The notes beneath the pieces are model-generated. The model did no database searches. It was not told the DNA's origin and saw only the letters and a program-made list of their open reading frames with translations. Shown piece after piece: positions 9,972-21,894 of a stretch of 63,323 nt of DNA (position 1 is the stretch's first letter; every line of letters begins with the position of its first letter). The translations under genes and the position numbers were made by a program. This DNA is from Chara braunii. Lineage: Eukaryota; Streptophyta; Charophyceae; Charales; Characeae. The stretch covers positions 22,765 through 86,087 of the forward strand of contig BFEA01001107.1 in assembly GCA_003427395.1 (NCBI GenBank). Reading direction: 5' to 3'.

Positions 9972-11318
9972 GGGCATTTTGGAAATTATCCCAAAATTTT
10001 ACAGCAATTCTCCTTCGGTGCGGGTTGAACTACACGATGGGGGACAGACACGGAGGATGGACAAAGGCCTGATAGCGGTTGGTGGCTTTACGGAAATGTA
10101 GGTCAATTCTTTTTTTTTTTTTTTTTTTAAACCCAATCATTTCATTACCTATTAAATTTGGACATCAGACATTTCATGCCTTCTTGTTATTATTGTGCTT
10201 ATAGGAAACCTCGTAGCAACAACATCCATGTTTAGTATGCATCCCGTGATGGATCATACATGGTTGCAACCACAAGCATAAAGGCATTACTGGTCAAGGG
10301 TCAGATAGCAGTGCAAGAGACCATGCTCTCGGGACCAAACTCTAAGTCTCATGAGGCTTTGGAACCTCAAAACTTCTTGTTGTTTCTCCTTTGAAACATT
10401 GGCGGAAGAAGCAGATTTTCAGTTCGCAAAGGCAAAAAAAAACACGCGCCTGCAAAGATATCACGGCTATTAGGGTAGAAAAAAATCCTTTGGCAATTTT
10501 TTTCCCCCTTTACCAGTCGTATACCACAGCCGAACTTTGTAGTTACCTGACACCAAGGTCGTTGGTACTTTTTCAAAATGGTGCTTTCTTTTCCTGCGCG
10601 TGTTTTTTTTATTAATTCGATACTCATAGGTGAAATCAATGTATGTGCTTTTTTTCTTTTTTTTAAGAACGTCCAAAGGCCAAGACCCAGAAAAACAACG
10701 CACCCTCATTAATTTTGGATGGTATCGTACTAGAAGCTTAACTTTTATGTGTTGATTATCAGGGTGCATTATGTTCGGAAGAAGACTGTAGTACGACTAA
10801 ACGGCTAGTTCACACAATCAAATCCCAACATCTTCCGGTTAAAGTCTGGCCACGTCAAAAAATCCTTCAAAAGGAGAGTATTGGCAATCATGATGAGGAA
10901 CTACACGACAAACAAATGGATGCTCACGTGGTAGAATTTGGCAGCATTGACACATCGGGTATGAATACCACACTAACGATGAATGTGAGAATGAATTTAG
11001 TCATTAAGCACCTGATGATTCATGCTACTCAAGATGAAGCGATCTCTTGTCAATACAATATTAAATTGGAAATCGACATTACTCATCAATCATGATGTAG
11101 ATTATATAAGAGAGTAAAACTTCTCACGAGCTAGATCCTCATTGAATCCCTCATTGAATCTTCAGAAGTATCCTTTCTTCTCAAAGTGGTTTGGAGAGGT
11201 AACGTTTACGTGGTGAGGGGAAAGAGATAGAGGAGAGGGAGACTGTATACATGAGGGGAGGAAGAAAGAGGAACTAGGAAAAAGCGTCGTTTAAGGCGAT
11301 TGTTGTTGATTCCTTTGT

Positions 11319-11393
<75 letters not shown>

Positions 11394-11572
11394 ACTACAA
11401 TTACGTAGAAGAGGAGGAATTTCAAAAGGTTAGGGCGCCGACATACACGCGACATCTACTGAGAACGTCGTACATTGTATTTACAACTAAGAGCGTTCTA
11501 CTCTGTATTTACAAGTAGAAAGTAATGAAACTCCAGATAAAAGAGAGACTTGACAAGAGAATAATCCTTCTC
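9972..11572. other. unassigned region with a 15-bp inverted repeat, (GA)n and poly-A
   Basis: There is no supported gene. AAAAAAAACACGCGC (10435-10449) and its exact complement (10596-10610) bound a ~176-bp segment, perhaps a tiny inverted-repeat element. A (GA)n tract followed by ~40 A lies near 11320-11392. Poly-T lies near 10108-10130. Confidence 0.5.
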
Positions 11573-12075
11573 CAACAGAAAAATTCCCACGATAAATGAA
11601 AGTTGAAAGAATATTCTATAAAAAAAAAATCCTTTATATTTATAAATTATCATTCCAATCTTCGTCCAATTCTAAAATTTTCAGTTTTATTTGATAAGTT
11701 CTCGTCTAAATACGAGTTTTCCCTTCCAACTACATCTATTTGTTCAAGATCGAATGAAAGTCTGGACGAGTTTATGAAATGTTTTAATTAAATTTTTATT
11801 CTACTACAACAAATATATTTTAATTTAGATTGGATTAACTTGTTTATGACTGAAAATCCTTACCTAGAATAATCGTTTAATTATCCAGACTTTCATTTCA
11901 TCTCTATCATGCAGTCAAAATAAGAAGGGATACCCTATTCTTGGAATGAAAGTTCGCGAGTAAGATGAAAAATTTTAAAATTGGAATTACATTTTTTTAG
12001 ATGGAATGAAAATTTAAAATTTAGAATGTAATTTCACTATAAAATGATTATTTGATTCTGGGGAATTTTTCCGTT
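11573..12075 (+). mobile_element. Fam-1 element, uninterrupted, 503 bp
   Basis: It starts CAACAGAAAAATTCCCACGA and ends GGGGAATTTTTCCGTTG, with TC on both sides (11571-11572, 12076-12077). This is the cleanest complete copy, and its non-TA duplication is informative for classifying the family. Confidence 0.85.
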
Positions 12076-12455
12076 GTCTTAAGATAACCAATCAATGTCC
12101 CTCAAGCCAGATTTGGGATGAAATGAAACAGAGAGGGTGATGGCTTGTATCTTTCGAATAATCATTGTATTTTTATGGGAAGTTGAACCTCGTTTCCAGC
12201 AGTTGCAGCTCCCAAGCAATAAAATGAAGCTTCCAAAAAAACAAATGGTGGTACTTAGCCCTCAAGATGATACGAGCATCTTCAAGAGAGCGACTTCATA
12301 AGGTTGCTAACTACTTTGCATTGCTGGGAAACACCACTACCCTGAAATTGGATCCAACGTCCAGTGAACTTGATTAAATGAACTCATGGTGAAATAGTTT
12401 GGAAGGATAAGTGTAGTACCTTTATGGGTTAGAACTCTGACTTTCCTGCAAGACA

Positions 12456-12720
12456 ATGTTTGGTCAGACGAGTGTGGGCGATCACTCTCACAATCACAAT
12501 GTGACTTCCTTCAAGATATACTTATGGTCACAGACAAAAGTTAAGTTTGGATTTTCACTCATAAAACATACTTGCAATCACATTAAGGATTCAACAACCT
12601 CAAACCACGCACTACACGGGGTCAACCTCAACCACTCTCTGTACTCATACTCCCTGCCTTATCCATACAAGCCTAAACCTTTGTCCAACCCTTCAAAATA
12701 AAATACTTTGTACTTATCAA
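12456..12720 (+). repeat. dispersed repeat, inverted copy at 25500-25780
   Basis: It shares CACGCACTACACGGGGTCAACC and surrounding phrases with the reverse complement of 25500-25780, which carries CACGCACTACACGGAGTCAA. Also shared are the nearby GATCACTCTCACA-like phrase and a following TTGTCCAACC phrase. Both look non-coding. The host element type is unknown; an LTR or solo fragment is possible. Confidence 0.6.
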
Positions 12721-13028
12721 ATTATCCCTTAATAAACGTCCAGGCCGTGTGTCTGAAACTCGATTCAACGGGAGTTTCCCGTTGAAAGGTTCAACGGTTG
12801 TTGAACCCCCGTTACAACGTCGCGCTATACCGCGTTAGAACGGAGTACAACTCGGCCCGTAAAAGTTTTGTTCGTTGGCAAAAAGTAATCAAAAAAAAAA
12901 TATATATATATATAGGGGTGTAAATTTTTTTGCGCTCTACATCCTTATATTTTTAGTTTTATTTTTTGAGCATTTAAATTATTTTAAAAAAAATAAAAAA
13001 CCTAACCAGACTCAAAACACATCGATTT

Positions 13029-13491
13029 TGTTTTTGTTTTTTGATTGATTGATTGAGTGGTTGATTGGTGGGGGATGGGTCGCCCCCCCCNNNNNNNNNN
13101 NNNNNNNNNNNNNNNNNNNNNNNNNNNNNNNNNNNNNNNNNNNNNNNNNNNNNNNNNNNNNNNNNNNNNNNNNNNNNNNNNNNNNNNNNNNNNNNNNNNN
13201 NNNNNNNNNNNNNNNNNNNNNNNNNNNNNNNNNNNNNNNNNNNNNNNNNNNNNNNNNNNNNNNNNNNNNNNNNNNNNNNNNNNNNNNNNNNNNNNNNNNN
13301 NNNNNNNNNNNNNNNNNNNNNNNNNNNNNNNNNNNNNNNNNNNNNNNNNNNNNNNNNNNNNNNNNNNNNNNNNNNNNNNNNNNNNNNNNNNNNNNNNNNN
13401 NNNNNNNNNNNNNNNNNNNNNNNNNNNNNNNNNNNNNNNNNNNNNNNNNNNNNNNNNNNNNNNNNNNNNNNNNNNNNNNNNNNNNNNNNNN

Positions 13492-13557
<66 letters not shown>

Positions 13558-13572
13558 CACACACACACTCAC
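13029..13572. repeat. compound microsatellite with N gap
   Basis: The order is (GATT)n near 13040-13070, a C-run, 401 Ns, then (CA)n at 13492-13569. The same combination of homopolymer G/C, gap, (CA)n and (GATT)n recurs at 51358-52150, and a degenerate version lies at 15660-15810. Open frames across the Ns are meaningless. Confidence 0.85.
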
Positions 13573-14980
13573 TTGTGCGGTGCAAGGAACCTGACAGTTC
13601 TTCACTCGCTGAAGTGCATCAGATCACATGCATATACACAGGCTTCACAGATTGTGAAGTCTCACACAAAAACCCCAATAGAAGATGAATGAAAACCAGG
13701 AAGACCATCTCAATTAACAAGCCTACAATTAGAGAGGAAACATTGTGAGTTCAAAGTATATAGCGCTGAACATAGTTACAATTCTTCTTCTATCATCACA
13801 AGTTCCAAACCTGACGCTAATCAGCACCAGCTGCCAAATGTCAACAACAATGCTCAACAAGTAAGTGTCACCATAGCTCACACTTTCCCCTCTCTCACCC
13901 TGCTTTCTTCTCTCTCTCTCTCTATGTCTATAATCCTGGTCTACCCTCACTCATCGTGCATGCACACTCGCTATCACACAAGGATTTATTCTGAACACTA
14001 TTCACTGGTATCTTCTACTGGCTATCCCTACTAACATACTAGCTAGTGTTGGCGCAGCTATGGTTGTCTTCCCTCTTGCCAGCACTTTCTTTTTCCTTCC
14101 CTTATAGCGCTTCTCTTCAGCCTACCGCAGCTCACACACATCTAGCGCACAAGTGTCACGACACTTCCACACTCTTATGCGAAGTGAGCATCTGTTCGAG
14201 TGGGAGGCTGGCCAGTCCTTTATAGTGCTGGACTGGTCTGGCGAGGCCTGCATTCAGCCTCAAGTGGGTCTGGGACTCCTGCCCAGTGCCGATTTTTGCA
14301 AAGTGTGTGTCCTTGTATCTTTTCCCATGGTCTGCTGTTGTTTTGGGTCATCGGGCCTGTCTTTTGGACTCCCGGTCCGAATCAGGACTGACTCATGGAA
14401 TTATGACTGGACTGGGACTATAGCCTTTGACTTATTGACCAACAGACATGACTTTTCATCGAGGAGACATGACCCGAACTCGGTCTTGAAAATTGTGTTC
14501 AATACATGTTCGTTCATGACCTGCTTGTGACCTTTCAAAATGACTTTTCACTTCAATGTGGATGCGACATTTACCTCAGGAACTTTGTATTTTGAGTAGC
14601 TGTTTGTGAATTAAAGTTCTGGCCGACAGGGGTCCTTGCTGCTGGGGCATCCACTTGGGGTCTAATTTGTAAAGGCCCTTTTATCGGGGTTTGAAAGTTG
14701 TTGTTTTCATTGTTGTTTTTTTACTTTTTTTTTTTTTTATTGGTTGACGGATTCCCGCCAAAATCTTTTCAATCCGTTGGGGGTATGGCCAACCCCAAAA
14801 GAGAGTAGGGTCAGCCATAGCCCCACTGGATAGAAGATTTGCAGTACTTTGCTTGATGCTGTGCAATTATCTCATTGAGCGGAGCCCTCCTTCAATCACG
14901 GAGTGTATGGAGGGCGTCAGGATCACTGCTGACAGAAGTTGATTTTATTCCAGAAAATGTGGCGGTTAGTTTGTTCACTG
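13573..14980. other. unassigned interior of Fam-7 candidate
   Basis: No protein was recognised. Small perfect palindromes occur, for example AAGTGTC-AC-GACACTT near 14151-14166. A CT-rich stretch lies at 13885-13925 and poly-T near 14726-14738. Confidence 0.4.
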
Positions 14981-14985
14981 TTGTT

Positions 14986-15025
14986 GCAACCACCAGCATC
15001 AGATCATTTGTGATCTGATGGTTGG
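14986..15025. other. strong hairpin, 10-bp perfect stem
   Basis: CATCAGATCA (14997-15006), loop TTTG, TGATCTGATG (15011-15020). CAACCA/TGGTTG-type pairing extends it beyond a 4-base bulge. Its function is unknown. Confidence 0.6.
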
Positions 15026-15589
15026 AAAGCACTCTGCCGTTATTTCATGTGGGAGGTCTCTTTTTTTTTTTTTTTTTGCCATCCTCCTGTTTCTCAGCCC
15101 AAAAATTTGTAATGAACTTGTCAGCCCGCTACCACTCAGTGTCAAACTAGATCGACCACATTCCTATCCGACTGCTGAAGGGACCATGCTCCTTGACTTT
15201 GTGGTTAGAGAAGGAAAAAAATAAATAAATAAAAATAGGATTCAACGGGATGAATTTTTTTTTTTGCTCCACTCGCGTCTAGCGACGTGTCCGAGGCCCA
15301 ATGCGCCCCGTTGTACTATTCAAGAGGGATTCAACGGGGATTAAACGGGACCCCGAAGGCTATTCAACGGGTACAACATCCTTGAAACTTTTCCATTGCA
15401 CGTTGAATAGACACATAGAGTCCAGGTAAAACTCAAACAAACAATTCAACCCGCAGGGGCTAAGATCTTTCGGTTGAGTAGCGAGAATGAGTTAGACTTA
15501 AATCATATACTTATGAATTCGCAACTGGTCTGTTGTTAAAAGGTAACTGAAGATGATCCTCGTAGGATCAGGTTGAAACCTATGAAACA

Positions 15590-15815
15590 CCCGCGGAAGC
15601 GTCCGCGGGGTCGAGCTCGGAGGGCCGCCGTGATCACGGCCGCCGCGGCTCCGGCCGCGGTTGGGTGTATGGGTGTGCGTGTTTATGTCAGTGTGTGTTT
15701 CTGTGTGTGTGCCTCTATGTGTGCGCACACTTTGGGGGTGGGGCAGAGTGTGGGCGAGCCCTCTCCAACCAATCAATCTATCAAGAAAACAATCAATCAA
15801 TCAATGAACAAAAGG
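15590..15815. repeat. GC palindromes plus degenerate (GT)n and (AATC)n
   Basis: CCGCGG-rich palindromic sequence at 15590-15662 is followed by GTGTGT-type sequence to 15735 and AATCAATCAATC at 15790-15802. The layout echoes the compound microsatellites at 13.0-13.6 and 51.4-52.2 kb. Confidence 0.5.
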
Positions 15816-16249
15816 AAAAAAATGATAATAATAATAAAAATGTTTAGTTTTCTTTTGTTATTTTTTTCATATCATCATTTATAACGAACACCACCCGCCC
15901 CAGAAGTTGGTTTTTTTTTGTAGGGTTAGGGCTGGGGTTTCATTACCTCAATCTACCTTTCAAACCCCCACCCGTTCCCCTCACTGGGCGCCACGTGACC
16001 GCAAAGTTGTGCAGTCGCGGTCGTGGCCTTGGCCGCCCATAACCGCCTCTATGACGTGTACTGTGGCTTAATTTCTTTCCAAATTTGGATAACTTTTATC
16101 CCATGAGAGTGTATGTAACATAGAATATTCTATTGATCGTTAACTGTGGCTTAATTATCAATAAGCATAAACTTATGTGATTATAAAAGTAATTTGATGC
16201 ATTCACGAGATTGTTTTGAGAGCATTCATAATAAGTATACAACGTTTGT

Positions 16250-16770
16250 CAACCCAAAAATTCCCACGAGAAATGAAGGTTGAAAAAATATTTTTTTAAA
16301 AACAAATCTTCATATTTATAAATTATCATTTCAATGGTCGTGTAATTCTAAAATTTTGAGTTTTATTTGATAAGTTTCTGTTTAAATATGAGTTTTCCCT
16401 TCCAACTACATCTATTTGTTCAAGATGGAATGAAAGTCTGGATGAATTTATGAATTGTGTTAATTAAACTTTCGTTGTGCTACAACAAATATCTTCTAAT
16501 TTAGATTGGATTAACATACTTATGACTGAAAATCTTTACTTAGAGTGACAGTCCAATTAAAATATTTCATAAGCTCATCCAGAGTTTTATTCCATCTCTA
16601 ACATGCAGCTCAAATAGGAAGGGATACCCTATTCTTGGAAGGAAAGTTTTCAAGTAAGAAGGAAACTTTTAAAACTGTAAAAATATTTTTTAATATGCAA
16701 TGAAAATTTAAAATTTAGAATGTACTTTTTCTATAAAATGATTATTTAATTCTGTAAAATTTTTATGTTG
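16250..16770 (+). mobile_element. Fam-1 element, 521 bp
   Basis: It starts CAACCCAAAAATTCCCACGA and ends AAAATTTTTATGTTG, with GT on both sides (16248-16249, 16771-16772). It follows the family order throughout and is non-coding. Confidence 0.85.
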
Positions 16771-17459
16771 GTAGAATCTTGCATATTCATACCGAAACAT
16801 AGTAAAATTTGACCCATATAGGTGTAAGAATTAAATTTTAAAATTGTCATGCAAAAACAAAATTTTTAATTAAATCAAAGACGTATTGCATACACGTACT
16901 CGAGTACGTGCAAAGCTACACCCTTGCGCCCACAAAAATACAATATTTTTCTCTCACTCTATCTCTCTCTCTTTCTTTCTCTCTATTCGTAAAAAACAAC
17001 ATAAAAAAAAAAGAAATAAGTTACAAACGTAATAGAAGGGGACAAACATGTTTTTAACACCTCATGTTCCATGATTTTTTATAGTTGTTTGAATTAGCCA
17101 AAATATTACATCATTAATTGCAAAAGGAGTTCAAAAACACCAAAAAACAATCTAAACCTTAAAAAGGTTTGTGGTGAAAATGGAAAATTTCGTAATATAA
17201 CAATTAAAATTGAGAGTTTTGCAAAACCGATTATTCCACCTCCCTGTAATAGCGGTTCGGGATGTTTCACTTTTTTTCTTTAAAGGGGGTCTACCCTTCA
17301 AAGGATATTCCATCGCAAGGCCGATAGACCTCTCTCTCCCTCTGCCGCTTATCAGTAGCCTCGTTTTCCCCCATCAAGGGAAAAATAAAATGAGGGAGAA
17401 AAACCGAAAAAAAAAAAAAATAAACAAAAAAAAAAAAAAAAAAAAAAAAACATCCTATT
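16771..17459. other. AT-rich unassigned sequence
   Basis: No gene was seen. It contains a CT-rich microsatellite near 16950-16985 and mixed A-runs at 17400-17450. Confidence 0.5.
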
Positions 17460-17821
17460 TCTGCCCCCTTATCCTACCAGCGAGGTAGGGCACAGTCGTG
17501 GTGCCCAAAGGTACCACGTCTGTCGAAACAAAGACCCGAGTTCGACTCCAACCTCAATACGATGCGAGGACGCTTACTGCTTACAAAATATGCAAAATGA
17601 GAACGAATCAATTGCTGGAACAGAGGCAGCAACATTGCCTCGTGGATCCACGAGGCTCCCTGCTGTTTTAAATGAAAAGAGAGGGCGTAAATTAGGGGGG
17701 GAAAAAAGGAAAAAAAGGAAAAACAAAAATAAAAATAAAAATAAAAATTTAACTCCCATGAAAACGGGTGCCAATATTCACTGTTGGGTTTTTAAGGGAC
17801 GCCATGTCGCGTCGTAGTTGA

Positions 17822-17856
<35 letters not shown>

Positions 17857-18110
17857 CATTGGCATAGGCTAACGGCTAACCCCCCCCTTTGCTCCATTGT
17901 GGTTCTCCCTCGACCTATTGAAATACAAACGTACGTTCGAGTCCTTGGTGGATAAAAAAAAAAAAAAAAACTAATAAAGGAGTTTTAGTTTTTTCCTGCG
18001 CACCGTTGACTTATGCCAACGATTACCCCCTTTCCTTCAGTCGAGTTACTCCCACGACCGTTGAACTACAAAGATATAAACGAGCTTTCAAGTCTCGGTG
18101 GATGAAATAA
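17460..18110 (+). repeat. tRNA-like/SINE-like repeat segments
   Basis: Three stretches carry a B-box-like word. 17525-17550 has CCCGAGTTCGACTCCAACC, 17930-17950 has ACGTTCGAGTCCTTGGTGG, and 18085-18105 has CTTTCAAGTCTCGGTGG. The last two share preceding phrases and a following GGATAAA/GGATGAAA, so they look like diverged copies of one repeat. A full cloverleaf could not be drawn by eye, so a true tRNA gene is not claimed. Confidence 0.4.
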
Positions 18111-18258
18111 TTTGGACGTTTTCTGATTTGTGCATGTCATCCTAACGTAGAGGCCATGCTATGTCTGAGTGGCTAATTTTAGTCGTGTGATATCGTTGAT
18201 CACGCGGCCGAAATCAACCATACCTTACTACCCCCAATCGCGGTTGCTCCTACCTAAA

Positions 18259-18344
18259 GAGCTAGCCTAGTGGGGCGACATGTCGAATTTGATCTCGATA
18301 TCTGTCGGATAAGAGTCTAATGTGGTAACCTACTAGGCTAGCTC
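18259..18344. other. perfect 13-bp inverted repeat, 60-base loop
   Basis: GAGCTAGCCTAGT (18259-18271) and ACTAGGCTAGCTC (18332-18344) are exact complements. Its function is unknown. It could be the ends of a very small element or a cruciform-forming site. Confidence 0.55.
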
Positions 18345-19499
18345 CTAATACAGGAGTTACTGCCGCAACATTTCGATTAAAGAAGTGATGCCCCAGCAGG
18401 TCTCTCTCTTCGGGCCAACAGGCCCAACCCCTTCAAGTTGGTTGGCCGCCTATGTTCGACGCGGTGGTACTCAGCTTTAAAAGAACAGGTTATTGGGTCC
18501 CTTGGCTGTCGTCACAGTCCTAAGTCGTCCGTCGTCGGTATTATTCTTATATGTATGTATATATATTATTATTCTATTGTTCTTCTCGATTGTGATTCAA
18601 GAACAACCCGGCCGTGCAATGCACCGGTCGTACGCCTGGCTCGAAGATCCTTAATAGCCACTTAGGCTTTGAATCGTGTGGCTACGAAGTCGCACGTCCC
18701 TACTTAAGGTACGATAAATTTAGATTTAGTGTTCTAATGATCTCGCATCGATGCGGCCTTACCAAACACGATCAGTGCCTGGTCGCACCACCAATTCCCG
18801 CTGTCCTTTCAAAAAATTCAGCCTTCTTGGTGGTAAGTTTGGTTTAAACAACTTTTACCTGACTCGTGCCCCATCAAATCCCCGAAAAAAAACAAAAGTC
18901 AGATACCGTTGTCGGTGCGAATACCCTTACAAGGGTATCCGCCCTGGATTTTACACATGACAGACAATAAGTTCGAATCGGAATTCTTGAGTAGACCGTG
19001 TGAGTCGCGGCAGTCCTCTGACCGAAAGTTTGACCAGAATGTCTAGAAGTAGAGAGTGCGTGGGCGCGCGGATTTAAGGCGCGCGTGATCTCTTTCCCTA
19101 TGGATGATTATAGAGTCGGCGCGGTTGCCAGCTGCCTTGTTTTTTTATTATTATTATTTATTTAATTAAGATTAATTGATATTTTATTTTGATTGGTACG
19201 TTTTACTGAGACATGCGCGCGTACGTGGAAGCCGGCCTCAACGACAGTGTGACTTTGTGTGGTGAGCAGAGGGTGCGAGGAAATAGAACGCACGTCAGGT
19301 CTCCACACAGTAGGTGCGGGAGCTTGGCGGGCGTAGAGTGTTGACGGCACGGTGCGGACCTTTGGGGTATGGGGGTGTGCGGCGCAAGGGTGACAAGGCA
19401 ATGGCCCCGGATTCCTTACTTTTTAGGTCCATTTTTATTATTTATTTATTTATTTATTTATTTTTTCTAGTTTATTCTGGGTCCAAGAATGTGGCGAGA
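18345..19499. other. unassigned sequence
   Basis: No gene was recognised. The sequence is mixed in composition with a TTA/TTTA microsatellite at 19140-19180 and (TTTA)n at 19440-19465. Confidence 0.4.
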
Positions 19500-19575
19500 C
19501 CGACGGGTTTAGTTCAGTGAGCACGCCATTGAAAAGTAGAAATGCAGACCCGAGTTCGGGCTCCAGCGTGTTCGA
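19500..19575 (+). repeat. tRNA-derived SINE-like head
   Basis: TAGTTCAGTGAGCACG resembles a pol III A box, and CCCGAGTTCGGGCTCC, ~40 bases on, resembles a B box. Spacing and order match a tRNA-derived SINE head. The B-box word also resembles that at 17525. No tail or duplication was identified. Confidence 0.35.
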
Positions 19576-21238
19576 GAGGCTGCTGAAAATCTCTCCCTCG
19601 CGTTCATCTTGAAAGGCATGGGCTGAGGAGTTTAACATGCATACAAGTCGGTGGGTGATTAGCCCACGAGGCGGAGGGAACCCGGGATGTGCGGGCCCTT
19701 TGCGGGTATGCCGCCCACCAGCCACGAGCCTGCGGTGGAAGTTTTGAGTATGAGCATGCCTTTGGGACCCGAAAGATGGTGAACTCTGCCTTGAGACAGG
19801 GGACAGGGAGGTGCTAGTGGGAGGCCGCTACAGCAATGGCTGGGCGGACCCCTTCTCCGCTACGACCTTCAAAGTTCTCATTTGAATAATTGCTACTACC
19901 ACCGAGAACCGCACTAGGCTCGATCCCTAGATCCCAACCTTACCTATGTAGAACAGCTGTGCCGGTCCCGAACTTTGAACCTGCGACCTGTGTATTAGTG
20001 GTCATAGGAAGGCCTTTGTAGGGTCTGTAGGTAACAGGGATTTGATCTGTAGACCAGTAGGGTAGAGGTCTAGCTGTAGTCCCCTTGGAGGTCAGCAAGC
20101 GTTTTAGTAGTGTGATTAGAGCAGACCCACGTTCTAGGCTGAGACGAGTGGTGAGGTCAACCGGTAGGACCCCAGTGCGATTGCACGGAGTCCACGGTAT
20201 GACGACCTACAGACGGTGGAAGAGCCCAGACAGTCCCGGTCTGGCCCAGCAAAATACCAAGGGCACAGTGAGCACCAAGGGCAGATGGCAAAGGGCAGGC
20301 CAACGAGTCTCCGAAGTATAAATCAAGGGGCCGCGCCCAGCCATTCTGTGATTCCTGTGGAAGCCTTGCGGGAGCGCTGTCTCATTGTCGGGTTGAAGGA
20401 GGCGTGCGACGGGCGCTGGGCCGATGAGGCAAGGCAGGGAGGCTACGAGCAGCTAAGAACGGGTGAACAAAGGGTCGGATATGGGCGCAGGATCGCGCCG
20501 GGTGCATCCAACCAAAGGAGAAACGGAGATGGCACGGTGGTGAGACGAGACGTAGCACGGAAAAGGGAGTAACGAAGAACTGAGTAAGTGGAGCACAGGA
20601 CGGGAGACTGGAGAACCAGAGGATCGAAGAAAAAAAAAGGGAGAGGGGGAAAAAACTGGATGGGTTTGCTGCCAGGTTCATGTGGAAATGAAGTGGGCTA
20701 TGGCGGAGAGTGGGGGAGTACGAAGTGAGTAGTTCGCCCAATTCTCGATAGAATCAGGCAAACAAAGACTCGGTTCCATAATTTTGGAGTAAGGCGAGTC
20801 CAAATCCAATATAAGTTTCAGTTGAAAGTTAGTAGAAATGGGAGGTTGAAGAAAAGTTGGTGCGCGGGGGATGGCGGATCGGAGGAGGGAGAGGATGAAA
20901 GAATGCTTATCTTGTCCGTTTCCGGACGGAATCGGGCGAGGGAGGAAGCGAAGTGGGGGTTTTCGAACGCTGCGAGTTAGCAGAGAAAGGCATGGCGGAG
21001 ACAGGCTATGTCAGGGTGGGAGAAAGATGTAGAGTTCACCCGCTCCTTGATGAAGGTGGGAGAGGGAAGAATAGTTTTGGGGGTTCTTGGTAGTTGTGAG
21101 TCAGATTATGAGTTTAAGTTTTCAGTGTTAATAGCCAGGTCTTGAGATATGACAGATTGGAACTGCGCGCAAAAAATAAAATAAAATAAAAAAATATTGG
21201 GAACGAATCTTCCGCCAAAAACACGACTAGATTCATTC

Positions 21239-21276
<38 letters not shown>

Positions 21277-21894
21277 GGTGGTCCCCACGCCCTCCGCATT
21301 AGCACACTACCCCTAATTTTCCCCATGCATCGCTACAGATTGAATCAGGCCTTGATGATGGCCTGATACTTTCACCATAAAGAAGAGTGTGAGCTGCATT
21401 GCGGAGTGGTGAAAATGTGATAGAAAGGAGAATGAACCAGCGGAGAGGGACAGCATAGCAGTAGAGAGAGAGAGAGGTCACCTGAAACTGGGAGCGTGGG
21501 AGCAACCGAGCTGCGAGCTGTGATACCTTGCCAGGAGGCATGTATCTGCCCGTTTTTCAAGCGGTGGATTCACTTCGGCTCTGTTTATCGTATCGACCAA
21601 AGTATTACGAGATCGGCCTACAAGCGGTGGAAAAGGTTTGAGCCGAGAGATCAGGCTCTAACATAAGACTCATTGTCCGTGTAGCACGTGAAAGTATGAC
21701 AGTGCATGGGCGGCAAGCAGCATACTGAGTGAGTACGCCTGCTTGTTTCTTAGTGGGAGGACCATTCCTATGTTGAGGAGGGCTTCAGGCCAGAGATGTA
21801 CCCCGGCTCACTCATCTGAGCTCGTTGAAAGGGGTCAGTGTTGTGACTTAAAGGAGTGGCGGAGTTTATCAAGGTGGTCGTGATAGTTACGGTG
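19576..21894. other. purine-rich unassigned region
   Basis: No gene was recognised. Long purine-rich stretches on the plus strand (20390-21080) give weakly open frames on both strands without known motifs. Poly-T of ~35 lies at 21241-21275. It could be untranslated sequence of an old LTR element. Confidence 0.4.

Larger units (their letters stand above)
12747..15419. mobile_element. Fam-7 candidate element with TTCAACGGG ends
   Basis: The left segment (12747-12860) and right segment (15238-15419) both carry several GATTCAACGGG words. The outermost bases GTGTGTCT and the inverted AGACACAT mirror each other. The flanks GTCCAGGCC (12738-12746) and GTCCAGGTA (15420-15428) could be a 9-bp duplication with two mismatches. 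The interior holds the 13091-13491 gap and no recognisable protein. The assignment is tentative because the inverted ends are imperfect. Confidence 0.4.

Noticed and set aside
15549-15590. GATGATCC-TCGTA-GGATC followed by GAAAC as a hammerhead
   Set aside because: The CTGATGA core is not intact and stem III is missing.
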